Source: Leyella stercorea (GTDB lineage: Bacteria; Bacteroidota; Bacteroidia; Bacteroidales; Bacteroidaceae). Taken from it: 43,472 nucleotides of DNA. Position numbers and translations under genes: made by a program. Shown here in pieces: positions 30,457-39,082 of the stretch; within the stretch, counting starts at the first letter, position 1, and every line of letters starts with the position of its first letter. The notes beneath the pieces were generated by a model. The model saw only the letters and a program-made list of their open reading frames with translations, was not told where the DNA came from and made no database searches. The stretch is from positions 1-43,472 of the forward strand of contig NZ_JADYTS010000018.1 in assembly GCF_021531355.1 (NCBI RefSeq), in the 5' to 3' direction.

Positions 30457-32256
30457 TCACTGTATTCCCCTCGGTCGCACCACGCTCTCCCGTGCCTGCT
30501 CTTCGTACTGCATTGCTGCCATCTGTCGCATCTGGTCGTTCTTGGCAAGTATGGCGTTAGCCAATGTATTCAGCGGCAATGCCCCCGACTGATGCGCCCC
30601 AATCACACTGTCAGGCAGTTGAATGGTACAAGGCACATGGTCAATGTTGGCAACGAGACACCGCCCTTGCAGCATCGGGTTGCTGATACGAGGATTGAGT
30701 GGTTCATCAGGATATTGGCGGTACTGAATGCGAGATGCAGCAGGACTAACTGTAGGTGCAATGCCTTCCTGCTGTTTCCTGCCCAGCACCTCATGTCCCG
30801 CTTTGTTGAGCAGATTGGCACCTCCCATACCCATCAACAGCATCTTCAGTATAGGATTCTTCACGAACATTCCAGCCACGATAGAGGCCAAAGGAAGGAG
30901 GCTATTGTCCATATTCAGCGATTTTGTCTTGCCAGTGAACAGTCCCACCAGTACATCGGGCAGCATCGCCAACACATAACCAAGGTTCTTGCCGATGTCT
31001 GAAAAGCCGTTCAGTCCAAAACTCTGCAACAGCCCGTCCCATCCATTTTCGTTTGTTTGTAAGGCTGTTTCCTCCTGCTGGACTACAGATGGTGTTGCCT
31101 CTTCAGTCGATGAATCAGGAGTTTCTTTCGGTTCTGCCTTCTTCTCCTTCTCAGCCTCTGCATCCAGTCTCGCCTTAACCTCCAGATACTCGTCTTCCTG
31201 TCCAGGCGCAACTATCAAGGGCACATCCTTGTACTTGCCTGTACGTTTGGTTGCTTCGTTTCTCTGAGGGTCAAGGAACGTACCTTTGTTCCAAGGAAAA
31301 GAGGTCTGCTCGGTTTGTTTCGTCCAATCCATAAAAGTGATATTGCTCGTGGGAATCTTGTTCTTGAAATGGCTGTTGGTAGCCTTGATATAGCTGTTCT
31401 CGTGGTTCTTGATGACTTTTGCCTGTTTGCGGAATGAGGCGAAGACGTTGGTGCCCGTACCGAAAACTCCCTTGCTGATACACTCCTCGACACAGACCTC
31501 TTGGCTGCTACCTTTCTTGCTTAGGTGCTCCATGCCGACATTCATCACCATATCGATACCGACAAACTTGGCGAAGGTTGCCCATGAGCCAATCCCTCCC
31601 ATGGCCACGACATCGGCACCCGCTCCGGCTGCCCATCCCGCTGCCTTCTCTGTTCGAGAGGGCTTATAGGCTGCCTCTCCTTTGGCTTCTATCTCTGCGG
31701 CAAGGGGTGACTTGTTCAGTTCGTAGGGCAGACCGAACAGACTGCTTTGTGCCGCCTTGCGGATGATATAGTCGGCAGAAGATGTTGGCATACGGTCTTT
31801 CACCATTTTTTCTATCATCAGCTGCTCCATGCGGTGATCGATATAGGCGTATGCCAAATCACAACCGAGTTGTTTAGAGAGTGCATCGTACCGCTCTCGT
31901 CCTATCTCTGTCACCACCGCCTTGCGCCATTCCTCAGCCATCACGGCAAGGTCACGCTGCATATCCTTGTTGCCGACAATAGCCTCCTTGCACATCGCCA
32001 GATAGTCTTCGGTGGTCTTGCTGTTCCACTTGCCTGTAATCTTCAGCGTGGCGTATGGGTCATCACCAGGCATATTGGCAGTGGCCAATGAGCGTAGGAT
32101 GCCAGCCGTACTGTTGGAGTAGGCTCGCATCTCGTCTGCCTGTCTGTTGGACAAGTCCCGTTGCACCCTGCCCATCACGGGGGCAAGGTGACACCCGAAG
32201 TAGTCGCCCATCAGACGCTCTATCTCTGCGAATCGCTGACTGTTCTTAACTGCCAT
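30457..32256 (-). CDS. Large transfer-operon protein of unknown function, 599 aa
   Basis: The N-terminal 180 residues are helical (LAVMAEEWRKAVVTEIG, LAYAYIDHRMEQLMIEKM). A Gly/Ala-rich hydrophobic segment (AAGWAAGAGADVVAMGGIG, about 205-245) and another near residue 435-480 (LLPLASIVAGMFVKNPILKM) could insert in a membrane. A Glu/Lys/Ala-rich linker lies at about 350-395. No known domain was recognised. Its place between M23-like and ArdC-like genes points to a structural or membrane-targeting role in transfer. Confidence 0.55.
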   Translation of the reverse strand: MAVKNSQRFAEIERLMGDYFGCHLAPVMGRVQRDLSNRQADEMRAYSNSTAGILRSLATANMPGDDPYATLKITGKWNSKTTEDYLAMCKEAIVGNKDMQRDLAVMAEEWRKAVVTEIGRERYDALSKQLGCDLAYAYIDHRMEQLMIEKMVKDRMPTSSADYIIRKAAQSSLFGLPYELNKSPLAAEIEAKGEAAYKPSRTEKAAGWAAGAGADVVAMGGIGSWATFAKFVGIDMVMNVGMEHLSKKGSSQEVCVEECISKGVFGTGTNVFASFRKQAKVIKNHENSYIKATNSHFKNKIPTSNITFMDWTKQTEQTSFPWNKGTFLDPQRNEATKRTGKYKDVPLIVAPGQEDEYLEVKARLDAEAEKEKKAEPKETPDSSTEEATPSVVQQEETALQTNENGWDGLLQSFGLNGFSDIGKNLGYVLAMLPDVLVGLFTGKTKSLNMDNSLLPLASIVAGMFVKNPILKMLLMGMGGANLLNKAGHEVLGRKQQEGIAPTVSPAASRIQYRQYPDEPLNPRISNPMLQGRCLVANIDHVPCTIQLPDSVIGAHQSGALPLNTLANAILAKNDQMRQMAAMQYEEQARESVVRPRGIQ

Positions 32257-32265
32257 ATACCTTGT

Positions 32266-32589
32266 TTATATATTATACTGCTGTAATATCTGTTCCTTTG
32301 TCTGCTCGATGGCATTGTGATATATCTCCATCTGCTTAGGATAGTGTTCCTCCAACCATGCGTCCTTGTCCACTTGGCAGTGGATGAACTGCACGGCCAT
32401 ACGTTCCTCAATCTCCACGGAGGGTTCCCCCTCTTCCTTACCATTGAACCATGCCTTTGTCCACCATCTCACGCCAGCCCGGTCGGGATAGACGCTCACT
32501 ATCCTCGGAATGTCGAAGCTCTGGATATCCACGTCCAAGTCGGCAAGAGGGTCGATGATGCCGTCATGCGTCAGGGCTTGCTCTTGGAG
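32266..32589 (-). CDS. C-terminal part of the M23-like protein in the -1 frame
   Basis: This frame is open from the slippery site at 32589 to a stop at 32266. It reads LQEQALTHDGIIDPLADLD before the first internal ATG (32538, MDVDIQSFDIPR) and ends QTKEQILQQYNI, a natural-looking 107-residue extension. It has no ribosome site of its own at 32538. Together with the upstream frame it would give a 375-residue product. If frameshifting does not happen, the gene is either a natural frameshift mutant or a homopolymer-length error. Confidence 0.6.
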   Translation of the reverse strand, partial: LQEQALTHDGIIDPLADLDVDIQSFDIPRIVSVYPDRAGVRWWTKAWFNGKEEGEPSVEIEERMAVQFIHCQVDKDAWLEEHYPKQMEIYHNAIEQTKEQILQQYNI

Positions 32590-33392
32590 TTTTTTTTTAA
32601 CACCTCGTCCATCGTGGAGAGATATACCTGATGTCGCATGGCAAGATAGTTGAGAAAGTCGGCAATGAGCAGGTTCTGCACCTTAGTCGCCAAAGGCATA
32701 CAGCGGTTGCCGATGCCCAAGGGATTAGCCATGCTCGGCATGGTCTCGTAGAAATAATGCTTGCTCGCTCCCAACGAGAAGATGTTTCTCAACGACTGCT
32801 CCGTATGTTCGGGCAGAGAGTATGCTCCTTGTTGAAGGTCCTCGAAGTAGGAGGGAAGGAAGCGGAGCATCAATGCCTCTATCTCCTGACGGTCGGTGTC
32901 GTAGGGTGAAGGGATGTTCATGTCCAGTTCATTGATGCCCATTTGGGAATTGTGCTCCAATGCCTTGATATTGCCGTAGAGCATGGTGAGGAACTCCAAC
33001 GGATTGATTTCCTCTCCGTCAAACCTCACCTCCATGTGCAGCAGGTCGCCACTGATGGCGATGGTCTGACCGGCCTTGACGCTTTGGGAGAAGTTGGCGA
33101 AGACATTGGAGAGATGCCTGTAAGTCACTTCGTATTTGCCGTAGCGGATGGTCTGGTAGATGCCATGCTCCGCGTCCGACCCAATGGCAGAGACGGTTCC
33201 CGTTGCCACCGCCGACAGCAGGTAATGGTTCACTGAGAAGTCTATGCCGTGATGGAAGAATGTTTCTCCCGTCACGGGATTTTTCTGCTCTCCGTAACCC
33301 AAGGACATCTGCACGTCCTGCTTTATAGGCTCCTCAAACGGCATACAGTAGCCGCTCGATGAGCGCAGTATCATTTCTTCTGTATATCTCAT
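32571..33392 (-). CDS. M23 peptidase-like protein, frame 0 part
   Basis: The frame-0 product has 273 residues. An M23-like domain spans about 40-140: HHGIDF (H47, D51), YRHLSN (H93) and LLHMEVRF with H119. In active M23 enzymes the last motif reads HxH; here the first His is Leu117, so the catalytic base is missing although the zinc ligands are kept. The domain may bind peptidoglycan or act as scaffold. After TTA AAA AAA AAC, frame 0 stops within 5 codons, while the -1 frame stays open for 107 codons. There is no signal peptide. Confidence 0.75.
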   Translation of the reverse strand: MRYTEEMILRSSSGYCMPFEEPIKQDVQMSLGYGEQKNPVTGETFFHHGIDFSVNHYLLSAVATGTVSAIGSDAEHGIYQTIRYGKYEVTYRHLSNVFANFSQSVKAGQTIAISGDLLHMEVRFDGEEINPLEFLTMLYGNIKALEHNSQMGINELDMNIPSPYDTDRQEIEALMLRFLPSYFEDLQQGAYSLPEHTEQSLRNIFSLGASKHYFYETMPSMANPLGIGNRCMPLATKVQNLLIADFLNYLAMRHQVYLSTMDEVLKKNSKSKP

Positions 33393-33407
33393 ATCACTGT
33401 ATATTGG

Positions 33408-34070
33408 TTATCGTTTCATCCCTCTGCTTTGGGTCTCTGCTTCTTTCATGTTCTGCCCATGTGAAGACGTACCGCCTCTGTTAGGCAGAGTTTGCGCCAC
33501 CTTAGAATTGTTCCCGATGATCATCGCTCCAAGCAGGGCACCCGCAATCTTGCTCATCCAACCAAAGCGTCCGAATACCATGAAGGCGGCAGCCACCAGT
33601 CCGACGATGCTCATACCCGACACGTTGCCCTTGCCGATATTGCCAAAGAGATTGCCTATCATGTCGCATCCTACGCCTCCGAACATATTCCTAAAGAAAT
33701 CACTGATGCCGCTGAACTGGGTGTCCATCTTTCCGGCTACAGTGTTCACCGCATCAACGGCTTCACCAGCCTTGCCCGTCAGACGTTGCACATCGTTGGC
33801 GGTTTGTGCCACCGCTTCCGTGGCATTCTCGCCGATGACAGCATCACCTACGATGCGTGCCACGCTCTTGTCTGTGGTCAGCTTCTCCCATGTCACATAG
33901 CCTGCGGCACTACCCACTGCGGCCGTCTGCATAGCCTTGCCGGCTCCCATAAGGGTGCGTTGCGGGTGGAGTGCCGCACTGCCTAAGGTCTTTCCAGTTA
34001 CTCCGATGACATGGCCAGTACCTCGTGCCGCCTTGCCACCATATTTCAATAATGAACTCCAAAATCCCAT
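33408..34070 (-). CDS. Gly/Ala-rich membrane-associated protein, 220 aa
   Basis: The protein opens with an amphipathic MGFWSSLLKYGGKAARGTG, has a helical acidic middle (DVQRLTGKAGEAVDAVNTVAG) and a hydrophobic Gly/Ala-rich segment near residue 145-190 (GMSIVGLVAAAFMVFGRFG, AGALLGAMIIGN) that may span the membrane one or two times. The tail is polar. No family is recognised. It lies 15 nt before the M23-like gene and 93 nt after the secreted-protein gene. Confidence 0.55.
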   Translation of the reverse strand: MGFWSSLLKYGGKAARGTGHVIGVTGKTLGSAALHPQRTLMGAGKAMQTAAVGSAAGYVTWEKLTTDKSVARIVGDAVIGENATEAVAQTANDVQRLTGKAGEAVDAVNTVAGKMDTQFSGISDFFRNMFGGVGCDMIGNLFGNIGKGNVSGMSIVGLVAAAFMVFGRFGWMSKIAGALLGAMIIGNNSKVAQTLPNRGGTSSHGQNMKEAETQSRGMKR

Positions 34071-34163
34071 ATCTTATCGTTTTTTAATCACGGTTTGACT
34101 TCGTCTTCTTCTGTCACGACTCGGCATAGCTCGAACAAGTTCGGCTCTGCTCTCGCTGCTCCA

Positions 34164-34847
34164 TCAGTTTACGTTCTTGCCCACCTGCTTCCACCGCCTC
34201 TTGGCAGCCGCTGCTATCTCGGCTTTGTTCGCTTTGGTGGGTCTTGCCCCTTCGTCTATCTCCATCCAAACATCGCCCATGGTGGTGTATTTCACCGCCC
34301 TCGTCAGTCGCTTCAACTGCTTGTTCATCTTCTTCAGTTTGGGTCGGATGCCGAAGACTATCTCCACACGCTCCTTCTCGGTCATCTTGTTGCCCGACAG
34401 GCATACCGTGCGTATGTCATTAACTATCTCGATGCTGTTCATAATCAGCTCGCGGTATATCTTGTTGCGCTTGGCTGACAGGGCTACGGCAAGTCCGTTG
34501 GCAGGATGGGCATCCAACTGCGCCACCAATCCACCCATATTGTCCACCAACTGACCTATCTCGTGATAGAAACCATATATCTGTGCGGCATAGCTGACGA
34601 TGGAACGGAAGGAGTCCAGATAGTTGTTGAACTCCCGCTGCAGGTCGGTAGTGGCTTCCACTTCCTCCTTGGTCCAGATATGGCCGGTGGATTGTAGCAG
34701 CATCACTTTCTCCTGATTCTTCAGTTCTTTCTCCGCCTTGTTGGTGTACATCAGAATCATCCCCGCAAGAGTCGGGTCGTTCTGCGCCCGCACTCCTGCA
34801 AAAGATGATATAAACATAAAAATGGCAATTGATATGAAATACTTCAT
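34164..34847 (-). CDS. Secreted transfer protein, paralog 1 (TraI/VirB5-like position)
   Basis: MKYFISIAIFMFISSFAGVRAQ is a signal peptide cleaved after RAQ or AQN. The 205-residue mature part is helical (KAEKELKNQEKVMLLQS), with a C-terminal half ending KKMNKQLKRLTRAVKYTTMG then DVWMEID. The same late pattern (kxxKKLxRLxxxxxYxTMxDVW) recurs in the next gene, so they are paralogs. They may resemble the periplasmic VirB5-type minor-pilus components by position and helical content, which is a guess. Confidence 0.6.
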   Translation of the reverse strand: MKYFISIAIFMFISSFAGVRAQNDPTLAGMILMYTNKAEKELKNQEKVMLLQSTGHIWTKEEVEATTDLQREFNNYLDSFRSIVSYAAQIYGFYHEIGQLVDNMGGLVAQLDAHPANGLAVALSAKRNKIYRELIMNSIEIVNDIRTVCLSGNKMTEKERVEIVFGIRPKLKKMNKQLKRLTRAVKYTTMGDVWMEIDEGARPTKANKAEIAAAAKRRWKQVGKNVN

Positions 34848-34864
34848 GACTGATTCCTTTATCG

Positions 34865-35566
34865 TTAATCACTGATGGTCATACGTCCTGCTCTGCGCCA
34901 TCTGCTAAGGGCTTGGGTGGCTATCTCTCCATTGCTTCGGTCTATCATCCCTGCCGTCACGCCGTTCCACACATCGGTCATGGTGTAATATCGTATAGAC
35001 AGATAAAGACGATGCAGCTTCTTGCTGAAGGCACTCAGCTTGTCGTTCAGTGCCCACAGCGTCTTGCTCCTTTCCGCACCAGTCAGCATGTTCTCTTTGC
35101 CTCCTTTGGCGACTGCATCTTTCAGCAGTGTGAAGACGGACACCAATTCCGTGGCGGTCTCCATATACAGGTTGTTCATCGAGAGGGTGGCAACGATGCC
35201 TTGCGGATTATTGTTGATGGCCTTGCGCATCTTACACAAGGTGATGAATATCTTCACTCCATCGTCGTACAGATAGGTACAGGCTTTGAGGGAAGAGGCA
35301 TAACCACTGGCGGTTTTCAGATAACTGTTGTACTTCTTCTCCCATTCGTGTATCTTGGTGAACTCTGCGGCGATGGTATTCTGCAACAGGGCAGTCTTGG
35401 TCTGACCTTTGATTTCCTTCTCTATCTCACCGTTGATGGCTTCGTTGCCCTCTGCTAATGCCATCCATTCCAAAGGGTTGGCAGTCACAATCTGTGCATG
35501 GGCTGACGGCACGCTCAGTACCAATGCCACGACAATGAACCAAATCTTATCTATTCGTAATCTCAT
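34865..35566 (-). CDS. Secreted transfer protein, paralog 2
   Basis: MRLRIDKIWFIVVALVLSVP is a signal peptide ending near AHAQ. The mature part is helical (EGNEAINGEIEKEIKGQ, WEKKYNSYLKTASGYAS) and ends SAFSKKLHRLYLSIRYYTMT with DVWNGVT, aligned with the paralog at 34164. Its start overlaps the end of the bPH2 gene by 20 nt. It is a probable periplasmic component of the transfer apparatus, supported by co-localisation only. Confidence 0.6.
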   Translation of the reverse strand: MRLRIDKIWFIVVALVLSVPSAHAQIVTANPLEWMALAEGNEAINGEIEKEIKGQTKTALLQNTIAAEFTKIHEWEKKYNSYLKTASGYASSLKACTYLYDDGVKIFITLCKMRKAINNNPQGIVATLSMNNLYMETATELVSVFTLLKDAVAKGGKENMLTGAERSKTLWALNDKLSAFSKKLHRLYLSIRYYTMTDVWNGVTAGMIDRSNGEIATQALSRWRRAGRMTISD

Positions 35567-36032
35567 ATACGCCCTTTCTTCGTTTGTTCGTTTCTACTCT
35601 TGTTCGTATCACACTCACCACGTCATAGCTGTTGCTGATGCAGGTCATTTCCAGTTTCGGTGTCGTTCTATCCATCGACAACACGGTCACGCTTTTCAGT
35701 CCGCATAACTGTTGTATCAATGTCTGATGCTCGGCAAAGTCCACCACTCGGTACAACTCCATGTAGTTCACGCTCCGCTGAAACACTCCGTGCTCACAGA
35801 TGAGTTGCTCGCTCCCGATATGGTAGCGGATACTCCTCAGATAGATGAATCGGTAGAGTAAACAGAGGGAGAACAGGAGGCTGAAGACAAGCAACAGGGT
35901 ACTATATGCACAACCGGGCAATCCTCCGATTAGGAGCATTGCCACGCACAACAGCAACAGAGGCAGTTCGTTGATGAAAAACTGTCCGATGCTGGGGCAC
36001 AAGGTGATGATGCTATTATCTTCTTGTCTCAT
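35547..36032 (-). CDS. Membrane protein with bacterial PH domain (bPH2)
   Basis: Two hydrophobic helices at about residues 22-42 (LPLLLLCVAMLLIGGLPG) and 45-65 are followed by a bPH_2 domain (about 68-145; RSIRYHIGSEQLICEHG, VNYMELYRVVDFAEHQT, LEMTCISNSYDVVSVI). This order matches DUF304/bPH2 (YdbS-like) proteins. Such proteins occur in Bacteroidales transfer clusters; their role is unknown. Its start overlaps the Toprim gene stop as ATGA, and its stop overlaps the next gene. Confidence 0.75.
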   Translation of the reverse strand: MRQEDNSIITLCPSIGQFFINELPLLLLCVAMLLIGGLPGCAYSTLLLVFSLLFSLCLLYRFIYLRSIRYHIGSEQLICEHGVFQRSVNYMELYRVVDFAEHQTLIQQLCGLKSVTVLSMDRTTPKLEMTCISNSYDVVSVIRTRVETNKRRKGVYEITNR

Positions 36033-37171
36033 ACGCTTCTATGATATGTGTTCTTTTCTTCTTTTTCCCTTTGTTTCTCTGCCTTGCCGGCTGCGATAAA
36101 CTCGGCATAGTCGAAGGTATCTGGTTCGCCCTTGGCAATCAGTTCTGCTGATTTCTTGTTGAGCAGCGCATCGTTCCAGTCCTTGTAGCAACCCAATGGA
36201 TGATAGGCTTGCACATGCTCGTGACGGAAGCCCATCTCTGCTGCCACCTTCCTGAAGTTTGCAACAAACTGCCGCCCTGCATCGTCCTTGTCAAAACCCA
36301 AATAGTGCCGTGCGTTGGGAGTAACGGACAGAAGTCCTCGCATCTGTCCCTCGGTGGGTGTGCCGCCCGTAGATACATACACCATCTTTACAGGATTTAT
36401 CTGATACTCTGCCATGGCATCGTAGGCACTCTCAAACCATACAATTTCGCTTGCTTTATCCAACGGCTCGCCCGTGAGGTTGGCAATCCACAGTCCTTCA
36501 CTGCTGTTGCTTCCTTCTGCCTTGCCCTTGTAACCGCCGCTACCGTCCATCTTCGGTCGTCCTCGTTCCTCAAAGCCCACAGTCTTGTCGGGTGTCTTGG
36601 GCAGTACAAGCGGAAAGGCAAGGTTGGCAAAGGTAAGTCCATCCGTCCGATGCTTAGTAGCCAGACAGAAATGCCGATGAAAAGCATACTGCGTATAGAG
36701 GTCGATGCCTCGGAACTTAAAATAGGGATAAAACCTTTTCTGCGTTTCCCTGTCCTGCGGATTGAACTTGTGGATGTCGTAGTCATTCAGGTTGAATGGC
36801 TTTCCGTCCTTTCTTGGTTCTGTAATCTTCGATGGTCTGTCCTCTATGGGTTGGTTGAGCAGTCGGTTGCAGACGAGGTTGACGAGTCGGTCAGGAGACA
36901 TTCCCACCTTGTTCTCTGAAAACATTTCTGGATGCTCCTTGATGAACGAAATGACATTATACACCTTCTGCTGCGGTGGTTGGAAGCAACATTTCCCATT
37001 CTGCGTGACAATGAACTTATCACCACGCACCCGTCTGCCCTCACTGTCAGTACGCACATACGACGGATAACGCAAGCCATCTCTCTTGTTCAGATGATAC
37101 CCTGCGTCCACCAGTACTTCCTGTATGCTCAACCTGTCCAGAAAGTCATCGTATGTCAGTTCACTACTCAT
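36029..37171 (-). CDS. Toprim-domain primase-like protein
   Basis: This 380-residue protein begins with a zinc-finger-less primase N-terminal-like region (LSIQEVLVDAGYHLNKRDG, KVYNVISFIKEHPEMF, a DUF3991-type stretch) and has a C-terminal Toprim fold (about 235-345): IVWFESAYDAMAEYQ with the catalytic Glu, VYVSTGGTPTEGQ and YLGFDKDDAGRQF with the DxD pair, then YKDWNDALLNKK. It would make primers or bind ssDNA for complementary-strand synthesis after transfer, as TraP/TraC-type primases do. Confidence 0.8.
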   Translation of the reverse strand: MSSELTYDDFLDRLSIQEVLVDAGYHLNKRDGLRYPSYVRTDSEGRRVRGDKFIVTQNGKCCFQPPQQKVYNVISFIKEHPEMFSENKVGMSPDRLVNLVCNRLLNQPIEDRPSKITEPRKDGKPFNLNDYDIHKFNPQDRETQKRFYPYFKFRGIDLYTQYAFHRHFCLATKHRTDGLTFANLAFPLVLPKTPDKTVGFEERGRPKMDGSGGYKGKAEGSNSSEGLWIANLTGEPLDKASEIVWFESAYDAMAEYQINPVKMVYVSTGGTPTEGQMRGLLSVTPNARHYLGFDKDDAGRQFVANFRKVAAEMGFRHEHVQAYHPLGCYKDWNDALLNKKSAELIAKGEPDTFDYAEFIAAGKAEKQREKEEKNTYHRSV

Positions 37172-37201
37172 TATAAATTATAAATTGTAAATTATACATT
37201 G

Positions 37202-38797
37202 TTAATATCCTCTCCTTATCTCCGTGGCAACATGATTTGCTTCTGCCTCAAAGTACCTTGCCGCAATCTCCTGTGGCGAATCCACTCCCGGTTTGAAGTA
37301 AGGACGTGGACCGCCATGATGCTCTGCATAGAACTCCGGGGCTGGATGGTGATGATGGTGGCTTATGTCATGCGCCACCTCTGCTGTAACGACTGCTCCT
37401 GCCGTCAGAGCCGCCAATATCTTCGTGCCCAGTCCGGCGTTGGTTTCGGGGCGTGTCTTCATATCCACTTCACTGAAAACCTTGGAGAAGAGTTTCATGC
37501 GATGGTAGTCATCCACCGCCAAGAACTTGTCGTAGTCCTTCTGCTTGATTTCGTGCGTGATGGCTTCTCCATTGATAATGGCGGTCATGCGATACTTATC
37601 TTCGCCTTTCTTATCTCCCTCCATCGGAGGCACTTTCTCCACCATGATGTCACCGACTTTCACTTCACGCCCATGCGCTCCCTCACGATACCAACCCTTG
37701 TTCTCATTAATCAAGGCAAGGTCTTCACCTCTCACCATGGCATCGCCTTGCAACACGTCACGTCTGACAGTCTCGTCCTCTTCCAACGGAAGCAACCGTT
37801 CCTCGTCTTGTTGCTGACGCTGCTGCAACTCCTGTTCAAGTTCGGGATGCAGATGCAGGTCGATGCGCTCCTTGCTATTCAGTGTGTCCATCAGGATTTT
37901 GTCAGCAAAGTCGTCCTTGATGATGCCATTCAGCAGTTCCAAGCGTTGAACGACGGGCACTTCCTTGATGGAGTTGGAGGTGAGTTTCTTCAGTTCCTCA
38001 TCTGTCAGGTCATACACCATGTCGGCATTGACGCTGTTCGACTGAATGGTCAGCGTCTTCGCATTCTCATCAATGATGATGCCATGCGATGCCAGACACT
38101 CCTGCCACTTCTCATTGGTGAAATAGACAGGCGAGGTAATCAGTTCCTTATAAGGCTTGGCTGGCTCCGTGCTTCTCGTGCGGCTGATGGAAGGCATTAT
38201 GATTCCCTCCAAATCTTTCAGCACATCCTGTTGCTGAGGGCTATAACTCTGTTGCTGTCCCTTATAATAGAACCCATAACCGCCGCTCTGCAATTCGCCA
38301 GGCTTCATTCTGCCGTCCCAACGTTCAGGCACAATCGGGGCTTCGGGGAAGAACAATCGTCCTCCAACTCTGCGAAGATGGAATCCCTCCTGACTGCGTG
38401 GTGTCCAACCTAAAAAGGGTGGTGGCATATCGATGCGCCCCATCCGTCCATACTCGCCGATACCAACACGATAGCCGTGCAGCCCCATAGCTACACGACC
38501 GTTGGCATTGCGTGCATGAACGAAGTTCTTGGGCATATAGAAGTCGTTGCCCACAATGCCCGTAAAGGTATTGTAGGCTAACTTGTTGGCATGATTCGTA
38601 CCCCAGTCGGTCAGAGCCAACATCTGCTTCTCGGTGATGTTATAGGTAAGCAGCGGACTGTCATGCCCTTGCACCACAAGCTGATAGCCGCTGCCATTAC
38701 TCACCACATGAGCCTGCATACCATTGCGCATGAGCAAGTCACGCATCTCTGGTTGCAGGTCCATCTGTTGGGGATTCGTATTCTTTCTTATCGCCAT
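37202..38797 (-). CDS. DUF3945-like transfer protein with His-rich segment
   Basis: The 531-residue protein carries ITEKQMLALTDWG and, further on, LTDEELKKLTSNS and IKQKDYDKFLAVDDYHRMKL, an eukaryote-unlike repeated helix pattern found in DUF3945-type proteins of Bacteroidales elements. A Gln/Glu-rich stretch lies at about 325-350. Near the C-terminus a Gly/Ala segment is followed by SHHHHHPAPEFYAEHHGG, a natural cluster of seven His that could bind metal. It is the third-largest protein in the operon; function is unknown. Confidence 0.55.
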   Translation of the reverse strand: MAIRKNTNPQQMDLQPEMRDLLMRNGMQAHVVSNGSGYQLVVQGHDSPLLTYNITEKQMLALTDWGTNHANKLAYNTFTGIVGNDFYMPKNFVHARNANGRVAMGLHGYRVGIGEYGRMGRIDMPPPFLGWTPRSQEGFHLRRVGGRLFFPEAPIVPERWDGRMKPGELQSGGYGFYYKGQQQSYSPQQQDVLKDLEGIIMPSISRTRSTEPAKPYKELITSPVYFTNEKWQECLASHGIIIDENAKTLTIQSNSVNADMVYDLTDEELKKLTSNSIKEVPVVQRLELLNGIIKDDFADKILMDTLNSKERIDLHLHPELEQELQQRQQQDEERLLPLEEDETVRRDVLQGDAMVRGEDLALINENKGWYREGAHGREVKVGDIMVEKVPPMEGDKKGEDKYRMTAIINGEAITHEIKQKDYDKFLAVDDYHRMKLFSKVFSEVDMKTRPETNAGLGTKILAALTAGAVVTAEVAHDISHHHHHPAPEFYAEHHGGPRPYFKPGVDSPQEIAARYFEAEANHVATEIRRGY

Positions 38798-38801
38798 ACT
38801 T

Positions 38802-38829
38802 ATTCTTCACTCTTCATTCTTCACTCTTC
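38802..38829. repeat. Tandem 14-bp repeat
   Basis: ATTCTTCACTCTTC occurs twice in tandem between genes 37202 and 38835. A simple slippage repeat, without evident role. Confidence 0.7.
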
Positions 38830-38834
38830 ATTTA

Positions 38835-39059
38835 TCATGCTTCACCGTTCTCTATTGCCTTCTCCAGTTCCTCATCTTTGTGATGGACAAACTGCTCCGC
38901 ACTCTCTTCACAAATGCAGAGTCCGTTGTTCAGACAATAGCTCTCATATTCTTCCTGCCATTCAGCAGAATGATGGTTGACATACTCCAACCAACCGTAC
39001 TCGCCGCTCTGTATCTTCTCGACGAGCACATCCTCTGGATAATATTTATTTGATGCCAT
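38835..39059 (-). CDS. Small unknown protein, 74 aa
   Basis: An acidic, helical protein with YPEDVLVEKIQSGEYGW, HSAEWQEEYESYCLNNG and a Glu-rich end HHKDEELEKAIENGE. Two Cys flank Ile (LCICEES). No family is recognised. It lies between the DUF4099-like and DUF3945-like genes with short gaps (23 and 37 nt) and is therefore part of the operon. Confidence 0.6.
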   Translation of the reverse strand: MASNKYYPEDVLVEKIQSGEYGWLEYVNHHSAEWQEEYESYCLNNGLCICEESAEQFVHHKDEELEKAIENGEA

Positions 39060-39082
39060 ATACTTATTATATTATGTGTAGA

